Below are positions 4,433 through 8,746 of a stretch of DNA of 8,746 nt, piece after piece. Below the pieces are notes generated by a model. It was not told where the DNA came from and did not search any database. It saw only the letters and a program-made list of their open reading frames with translations. Source of the DNA: Chloroflexota bacterium (GTDB lineage Bacteria; Chloroflexota; Dehalococcoidia; Dehalococcoidales; WRFJ01); the NCBI GenBank assembly GCA_009778865.1, contig WRFJ01000030.1, positions 1-8,746 on the forward strand. Reading direction: 5' to 3'. Made by a program: the position numbers and the translations under genes. Within the stretch, counting starts at the first letter, position 1; each line of letters opens with the position of its first letter.

Positions 4433-4461
4433 ATTTTATGATGACCACACCTTTTTGTCAA
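4433..4461 (-). promoter_or_regulatory. Strong leftward promoter, predicted leaderless
   Basis: On the - strand TTGACA (4456-4461) and TAAAAT (4433-4438) are exactly 17 bp apart, one mismatch from consensus. The predicted +1 is 4426, the A of the ATG of the HTH/coiled-coil gene, so the mRNA would have no leader. Confidence 0.8.
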
Positions 4462-4597
4462 TAGGTTTTATATTTAAGGCATTACCAACAATGGAATATT
4501 ATCAAAAGTGTCTAAGGCTTTTGTCTAGCCTATAAATGTCTGCTCAAACAAAAAACAGAGTTTAATAAAAGGATTGTATTAAAAATAAATCAACATA

Positions 4598-4626
4598 TTG
4601 ACGGTCTCTTTCATAACTTGTATAAT
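4598..4626 (+). promoter_or_regulatory. Promoter of the SPFH-RHH operon
   Basis: TTGACG (4598-4603) and TATAAT (4621-4626) are 17 bp apart. The predicted +1 is near 4633, leaving a 48-base leader that contains AAAGGAGG. This promoter shows that the in-frame TTG at 4618 cannot be the start codon. The 130 bp between the two divergent promoters are AT-rich and show only a weak 5-bp hairpin at 4515-4531. Confidence 0.8.
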
Positions 4627-4680
4627 TATTATAAAAATGATATCTTTTTGATAGCAAATTCAAAGGAGGACAACTGCCAA

Positions 4681-5616
4681 ATGGATATTTCTAAAGAATA
4701 TAAAGAGAAAATTGTTACGCCGAGTTCCGGTATTGCCATACTGGTATTGTCAATTGTACTGATGCTGATTTCTACTGGTAGCTACATTTGGGGTGGTATA
4801 GTTATAGAAAATGACGGCGGCATGGGTGCTTTGCTTATGATTATTGCCACCATCGTATTGTGTCTTAGTATTTTTTTGATGTGTGGTCTTAAAATTGTCT
4901 CGCCTAACGAAGCTATGGTTTTACTGATGTTTGGTAAATATTTCGGTACAATCAATAAAGATGGCTTTTTTTGGACCATACCTTTTGCCATCGGCTACAA
5001 TCCGGTCATAGGAAGTATGCTACGTGGCAACAGTAAAATTAGTTTAAAAGCTACTACTTTATCTAATGAGAAACAGAAAGTTAATGATCTTGACGGTAAT
5101 CCTATAGAAATTGGTGTTAATATTATTTGGCGCATAATTAATACTTCCAAGGCCGTCTTTGATGTGGAGAATTATTTGAACTTTATCTCTACTCAAGCTG
5201 ACTCAGCCATCCGTCATGTAGCTCGCCTTTATCCATATGACAGCACCGATGACGATGAAAAATCTTTACGCGGCTCCAGCCAGGAAATCTCTGAGGAACT
5301 GAAAAATGAGTTGCAAAGACGTGTGGATATGGCTGGTATTGAGATCATGGAAGCACGCATTAGTCATTTGGCTTATGCTCAAGAGATTGCTGCTGCTATG
5401 TTACAACGTCAACAAGCCAGCGCTATTATTGCTGCACGTCAAAAGATTGTGGAAGGTGCTGTAGGCATGGTAGAAATGGCTATTGAGAAGCTTAGTGAAA
5501 GTGGTGTGGTGGAGCTTGACGATGAAAGAAAAGCTACCATGGTCAGTAATTTAATGGTAGTGCTGTGCGGTAATAAAGATCCACAGCCGGTGCTTAACAG
5601 CGGCAGTATATACTAG
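4681..5616 (+). CDS. Membrane-anchored SPFH/band-7 domain protein
   Basis: With the ATG at 4681 (AGGAGG 11 bases upstream) the protein has 311 residues. Two hydrophobic segments, about 17-40 and 48-70, are separated by a short loop with GGMGA and should anchor it in the cytoplasmic membrane. From about 70 the SPFH/band-7 domain begins: VSPNEAMVLLMFGKYFGTI, then DGFFW.IPF, a conserved DLDGNPIEIGVNIIWRI strand region and NYLNFISTQADSAIRHV. The following helix (residues 200-265, including AQEIAAAMLQRQQASAIIAAR) is the usual oligomerising stalk. SPFH proteins form membrane scaffolds and microdomains, and many regulate membrane proteases or other membrane proteins. The specific partner is unknown. 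The next gene, 23 bases downstream, encodes a small ribbon-helix-helix protein and is clearly in the same operon. Confidence 0.9.
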   Translation: MDISKEYKEKIVTPSSGIAILVLSIVLMLISTGSYIWGGIVIENDGGMGALLMIIATIVLCLSIFLMCGLKIVSPNEAMVLLMFGKYFGTINKDGFFWTIPFAIGYNPVIGSMLRGNSKISLKATTLSNEKQKVNDLDGNPIEIGVNIIWRIINTSKAVFDVENYLNFISTQADSAIRHVARLYPYDSTDDDEKSLRGSSQEISEELKNELQRRVDMAGIEIMEARISHLAYAQEIAAAMLQRQQASAIIAARQKIVEGAVGMVEMAIEKLSESGVVELDDERKATMVSNLMVVLCGNKDPQPVLNSGSIY

Positions 5617-5639
5617 GTTAGATATGGCGGAGGGCAAAA

Positions 5640-5810
5640 GTGGCGCAAGAAGACAAAGAGCGCAGGCAGGTACTGTTACGTATAAACTCTGTGCTCTATA
5701 ACGAGCTTAATAAATGGGCTGACGACGAGTTTCGTAGCTTAAATGCGCAAATAGAATATGTCTTGACCAAAGCTTTACAAAAAGAACACAGTAAAAAGGC
5801 GAATAAATAA
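5640..5810 (+). CDS. Small Arc-like ribbon-helix-helix protein (GTG start)
   Basis: This 56-residue gene is easily missed because it begins with GTG. A very good Shine-Dalgarno, GGAGGG (5629-5634), stands five bases before the codon. The product fits the ribbon-helix-helix pattern: a short strand QVLLRIN (residues 10-16), helix A VLYNELNKWADDEF (18-31), then RSLNAQIEYVLTKALQKE (32-49). The RSLNAQI motif at the start of helix B is characteristic of Arc/MetJ-type DNA-binding proteins and their antitoxin relatives. Such proteins bind DNA as dimers. It follows the SPFH gene within 23 bases, so it may autoregulate that operon or link membrane state to transcription; this is inference. An ATG at 5624 lies in another frame that stops by 5701 and is not used. 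Its end faces the hypE end 16 bases away. Confidence 0.85.
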   Translation: MAQEDKERRQVLLRINSVLYNELNKWADDEFRSLNAQIEYVLTKALQKEHSKKANK

Positions 5811-5826
5811 ACATACGAAATTAGCT

Positions 5827-6843
5827 TTAACAAATACGCGGCAACAATTCGCCGTAAATAACATCAAGCCGCCTTAAAGCTCTTAAATGAGTACGTACCG
5901 ATACTGACACGCCCTTTTCGTTTGTTATCTCTCCTATGACAGTAGCTTGAGTACCGTATTTGCTGCTTTTAACAGACTGCAGGACGTCGTCGACTCTATT
6001 AGGTGGGCATACAAAAAGCATTTTACCTTCATTAGCTACATATAAGGGGTCAAAACCGAGCATGCTACAAGCGCCGGCTACCGCATCGTTTACTAGCACA
6101 GATTGTTCGTCAATAATGATTTTTAGACCGCAAGCTTGAGAAAATTCGTTCAGGGCAGCAGTTAATCCGCCTCTAGTGGGGTCGCGCATAGCACTCATAT
6201 ACGGGCATACTTTAAGAGCGGCTTCTACCATATGGTTCAGAGGAGCAACATCACTTTTTAAAGTACCGCCAAAACCCAGTTCATTACGTAAAGACATGAT
6301 GGTTATACCATGGTCGCCTACCGTGCCGCTTAAAATGATTTGGTCACCGGCCTTGATATTTTGTGCTGTAGGGTTTATGCCTTGCGGCACAATTCCTATG
6401 CCACTGGTGTTAATAAAAATACCATCAGCAGCACCTTTACCCACTACTTTAGTATCACCGGTTACGATATGCACGTTAGCTTCAACAGCACTATCTTTAA
6501 TGCTTTGTAAAATAGCTTTAAAATCAGTTATGGGCAAGCCTTCTTCAATGATAAAAGACAAAGAAAGATATTGTGGAATAGCGCCGGCGGTAGATAAGTC
6601 ATTTACTGTACCGCAAACTGCCAAGCGGCCAATATCACCGCCGGCAAAGAAGAGTGGCGAAACCACATAACTATCTGCGGTAAAGGCTAATCTTTGGCCG
6701 TTTAAAGAAAGCACGGCAGCATCATCATGGCCCATATCAGGATTATTTATGTAGGGACGGATAATTTCGTTTATTAGATGTTCGGAAAGACCGCCGCCAC
6801 TACCATGGGCCAGCAATATACGGTCTTCTTTTTGATTAGTCAT
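5827..6843 (-). CDS. hypE: Hydrogenase maturation factor HypE (carbamoyl dehydratase)
   Basis: This 338-residue PurM/AIR-synthase-like ATPase converts the carbamoyl group, received on its C-terminal cysteine from HypF, to a thiocyanate by ATP-dependent dehydration. It then passes the cyanide to iron held by the HypC-HypD complex. Recognisable features in order are HGSGGG near the N-terminus, GHDDAAVL, FTADSYVVSPLFFAGGDIG, VCGTVNDLSTAGA, VTGDTKVV, LSGTVGDHG, the DPTRGGL loop and ANEGKM. The diagnostic C-terminus is PRIC, ending in the acceptor cysteine. The length is normal. The ATG at 6843 has GGAG eight bases upstream; a TTG just before it (6846) is less likely. It is the last gene of the leftward hyp operon, 23 bases after hypD. 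No obvious terminator lies between its stop and the convergent RHH gene. Confidence 0.96.
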   Translation of the reverse strand: MTNQKEDRILLAHGSGGGLSEHLINEIIRPYINNPDMGHDDAAVLSLNGQRLAFTADSYVVSPLFFAGGDIGRLAVCGTVNDLSTAGAIPQYLSLSFIIEEGLPITDFKAILQSIKDSAVEANVHIVTGDTKVVGKGAADGIFINTSGIGIVPQGINPTAQNIKAGDQIILSGTVGDHGITIMSLRNELGFGGTLKSDVAPLNHMVEAALKVCPYMSAMRDPTRGGLTAALNEFSQACGLKIIIDEQSVLVNDAVAGACSMLGFDPLYVANEGKMLFVCPPNRVDDVLQSVKSSKYGTQATVIGEITNEKGVSVSVRTHLRALRRLDVIYGELLPRIC

Positions 6844-6866
6844 CAAGTTTTCTCCAGCTTTTTATT

Positions 6867-7955
6867 TTAATAAGTACCGTATTGGTAATAAGCAGCGCAT
6901 GTGCCCTCTGAAGAGACCATACAGGGGCCTTTGGCATTTTGGGGAGTACAACTGCCTTTTAAGAAAAGATTGCATTCCATGGGGGTTTTAAGACCTCTGA
7001 TAATATCACCGCAAATACATCCGGGAACTTCTTTGCTTTCTTGGGAAACCTCCAAACCTAGAACATGTACGGTGTCAAAGTCTTGATATTTTTGACATAT
7101 TTTAAGGCCACTGTTAGGCAGTATACCTATGCCACGCCAGTCAGCTCTAGTACTTTCAAATAATTCACCCATCAAGTCAAGAGCTACTTTGTTACCTTGA
7201 GGTGGCACCGATCTGGTATACGCACTTTCTACTTTGGCTTGGTTTTTTTCCACTTGCGATATCAAAAGCTCCAGACAATATAAAATATCTGTTTCTTCAA
7301 ATCCGCTGATGACAGTAGGCAGACGATATTTGTCTGGAATAAATTTCCAAGCATCGCTACCGATAATAGCCGACACATGACCGGGGGCGATGATGCCAGT
7401 TAAATTAATCTGGCCACTGCCCAAAATAGCATGGGTAACCGGCGGTGTCAGTTTACATAAACACAGCACAGTAAAGTTATTGACCCCGCTGTCAGCAGCT
7501 TGTTTGATGGCGGCAGCTATAGTAGGAGCAGTGGTTTCAAAACCAATACCTATAAACACTACTTTCTTATGAGGATTTTGTTTAGCAATGTCCAAAGCGG
7601 CTAAAGTAGAGTATACTGTGCGTACATCGGCACCACTGCTTCTGGCTTGCAGTAAAGTACCATTATTAGAAGGAATACGCAGTAAATCACCGAAGCTGGT
7701 AATAATGACATCACTTCTTTGGCTTAAAGCAATAGCCATATCTAAATCGCCGGTGGAAGTAACACACACCGGACAGCCTGGTCCGGAGATAAGAGTAATA
7801 TTAGGCGGCAAAAGCTGACGTAAACCATATTTAAAGATAGCCATAGTATGACCGCCGCAAAATTCCATTAAACGACATTCTTTTTTGGAAATAGCTTTAA
7901 TGCTATTTAAAATAATTTTAGCGCTATCGCTGTTGGTAAAAGCCTTTAGGTCCAT
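6867..7955 (-). CDS. hypD: Hydrogenase maturation factor HypD (Fe-S scaffold)
   Basis: This 362-residue protein is the iron-sulfur scaffold on which, with HypC, the Fe(CN)2CO unit of [NiFe]-hydrogenases is assembled in the cytoplasm. Family signatures are all present: MEFCGGHTMAIF (C33, H36), SGPGCPVCVTS (C61, C64), FGDLLRIPS, GFETTAPT and PGHVSAIIG. The cysteine-rich C-terminus (CGDIIRGLKTP, ECNLF, then GSCTPQNAKGPC and EGTCAAYY) supplies ligands for the [4Fe-4S] cluster. No key residue is missing. The ATG at 7955 comes one base after the hypC stop, with AAGAGG as ribosome site inside the hypC end, so the two are tightly coupled. hypE follows 23 bases later. Confidence 0.97.
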   Translation of the reverse strand: MDLKAFTNSDSAKIILNSIKAISKKECRLMEFCGGHTMAIFKYGLRQLLPPNITLISGPGCPVCVTSTGDLDMAIALSQRSDVIITSFGDLLRIPSNNGTLLQARSSGADVRTVYSTLAALDIAKQNPHKKVVFIGIGFETTAPTIAAAIKQAADSGVNNFTVLCLCKLTPPVTHAILGSGQINLTGIIAPGHVSAIIGSDAWKFIPDKYRLPTVISGFEETDILYCLELLISQVEKNQAKVESAYTRSVPPQGNKVALDLMGELFESTRADWRGIGILPNSGLKICQKYQDFDTVHVLGLEVSQESKEVPGCICGDIIRGLKTPMECNLFLKGSCTPQNAKGPCMVSSEGTCAAYYQYGTY

Positions 7956-7956
7956 A

Positions 7957-8205
7957 TTAAGCCTCTTTAGTAAGAGTACCGGAGTTCATTTTCTCTATTT
8001 CTTTAAATATTTCGATGGTTTTTAAAGCTTCTTCTTCATCTATAATGTTAATAGTATAACCGGCGTGTATTAATACATAATCGTCTACTTTAGCTTCTGG
8101 AGTTAATATAAGAGAAGCTTCGGTGGTGGCGCCGTTAACGTTGGCTGTGCAAGTTAAAGCAGACTCATTGATCTTAATTATTTTGGCTGGTACAGCTAAG
8201 CACAT
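7957..8205 (-). CDS. hypC: Hydrogenase maturation chaperone HypC
   Basis: This 82-residue protein of the HypC/HupF family carries the iron centre together with HypD and delivers it to the hydrogenase large subunit. The functional cysteine must be residue 2, exposed after removal of Met. The start is therefore the ATG at 8205, giving MCLAVPAKI, with AGGAG ten bases upstream; longer in-frame starts would bury the cysteine and overlap hypF. The rest of the signature is DDYVLIHAGYTINIID near residues 41-56, the usual VGDYVLVHAG strand of the OB-like barrel, followed by a C-terminal helix. The Shine-Dalgarno lies in the end of hypF, and the gap between them is two bases, so translation is probably coupled. 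Confidence 0.96.
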   Translation of the reverse strand: MCLAVPAKIIKINESALTCTANVNGATTEASLILTPEAKVDDYVLIHAGYTINIIDEEEALKTIEIFKEIEKMNSGTLTKEA

Positions 8206-8207
8206 AG

Positions 8208-8746
8208 CTAAAAATCTCCTTTTTGCCATTTAACAGCAGCAACGGCTGCTTGCCCTAGCGAAAGACAACCATCGTTAAACGGCAAGGATTGGTGTGTGTA
8301 CACTTCAAAACCGGCTTTACTTAAAGCAGCTATGATTTCTTTAAGCAATAGACGATTGGCAAATACTCCGCCCGATAAACATACTTTTTTTGTGCCACTT
8401 TGATTACGAGCTATTATAGATGCTTGCAGAGCATAGCTACATACAGTATTGTGTAAACGACGGGCAATGTCATGAATATTTATATGGCGGTTTATATCAG
8501 CCAATACATCTTCCAATATACTCTTGATGTCCAGTCTTTCCACGTCGCTCTCGTCTTTATTAAATTTAATGCCGTAGCTTAATTGATCTTGGCTTTTTAA
8601 TGCCATATCTTCCAAGGCAATGGCTGCCTGAGCATCGTATGTTATGGGTTCATTAAAATTCAATAAAGCTGCTACCGCATCAAACAGACGTCCTAAGCTG
8701 GAGCTTAAAGGTGTATTAATGTTTTTGGTTATTTGGACAGTAATAA
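8208..8746 (-). CDS. hypF: Hydrogenase maturation carbamoyltransferase HypF, C-terminal part (runs off window)
   Basis: The last 178 residues of HypF are present; the start lies to the right of the window. HypF uses carbamoyl phosphate and ATP to carbamoylate the C-terminal cysteine of HypE. Visible is the end of the Kae1/TobZ-like carbamoyltransferase domain: NTPLSSSLGRLFDAVAALL, then ARRLHNTV, VCLSGGVFANRLLL and FNDGCLSLGQAAVA near the end. These are the expected C-terminal motifs in the right order. The frame continues without a stop to the window edge, upstream of the internal TTG at 8663. The acylphosphatase, zinc-finger and Sua5-like domains must lie outside. It is the first visible gene of the leftward order hypF-hypC-hypD-hypE. 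Confidence 0.95.
   Translation of the reverse strand, partial: ITVQITKNINTPLSSSLGRLFDAVAALLNFNEPITYDAQAAIALEDMALKSQDQLSYGIKFNKDESDVERLDIKSILEDVLADINRHINIHDIARRLHNTVCSYALQASIIARNQSGTKKVCLSGGVFANRLLLKEIIAALSKAGFEVYTHQSLPFNDGCLSLGQAAVAAVKWQKGDF

Noticed and set aside
4618..4680. N-terminal extension of the SPFH protein from a TTG codon
   Set aside because: The TTG abuts the promoter -10 box and precedes the predicted transcription start. AAAGGAGG supports the ATG at 4681.
4782..4991. 69-residue leftward open frame inside the SPFH gene
   Set aside because: It is antisense to the membrane segments, with no ribosome site.
6176..6670. 164-residue rightward open frame inside hypE
   Set aside because: It is a shadow of hypE, which has full family motifs on the other strand.
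6901..7818. Three short rightward open frames inside hypD
   Set aside because: They are antisense to a well-conserved hypD and have no start signals.
8206..8229. N-terminal extension of HypC by eight residues
   Set aside because: HypC needs cysteine at position 2. The extension would also overlap the hypF end and lacks its own ribosome site.

Overview
The window looks like a junction between an integrated mobile element (left, about 1..3440) and host chromosome (right, about 3440..8746). The DNA is fairly AT-rich. Clear Shine-Dalgarno sites, sigma-70-type promoters, encoded tRNA CCA ends, a Gram-positive-style repressor/ImmA pair and [NiFe]-hydrogenase maturation genes suggest an anaerobic low-GC bacterium of the Bacillota type. 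A member of the Negativicutes is possible, but I cannot fix the taxon from the sequence.

Mobile element (1..about 3440). Leftward from the control region run a Cro-like HTH protein, a second small DNA-binding protein, a truncated AAA ATPase, a decayed stretch with pieces of a nuclease-like gene, and a primase that leaves the window. Rightward run an XRE repressor, a minimal ImmA-like metallopeptidase and a tyrosine integrase, apparently one lysogeny operon. The divergent promoters between repressor and cro are well formed and carry three similar dyad sites. Prophage, phage satellite and integrative element all remain possible, because the rest of the element is out of view.

Junction and tRNA cluster (3317..3923). 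Just past the integrase lies a 17-nt segment matching the 3' end of a bacterial tRNA-Gly(GCC), including CCA. It is followed by complete tRNA-Cys(GCA) and tRNA-Leu(UAA). Gly-Cys-Leu is a known tRNA cluster order (glyW-cysT-leuZ in E. coli), so the element most likely sits in the tRNA-Gly gene and this is the attR side. The reconstituted tRNA-Gly should lie beyond the left end of the element.

Host genes (4013..8746). A leftward gene encodes an HTH plus coiled-coil protein with an amphipathic tail (RacA-like architecture). A rightward two-gene operon encodes a membrane SPFH/band-7 protein and a small Arc-like ribbon-helix-helix protein translated from a GTG start. Facing it is a leftward hydrogenase maturation operon, hypF (3' part only)-hypC-hypD-hypE, whose products build and deliver the Fe(CN)2CO part of the [NiFe] active site. 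No hydrogenase structural gene is visible.

Most of the window is recognisable biology. The less ordinary points are the att site inside the Gly-Cys-Leu cluster with an outward-facing promoter beside it, two promoters that place transcription starts exactly on an ATG (leaderless mRNAs), the SPFH/RHH pair, and the scarred early region of the element.
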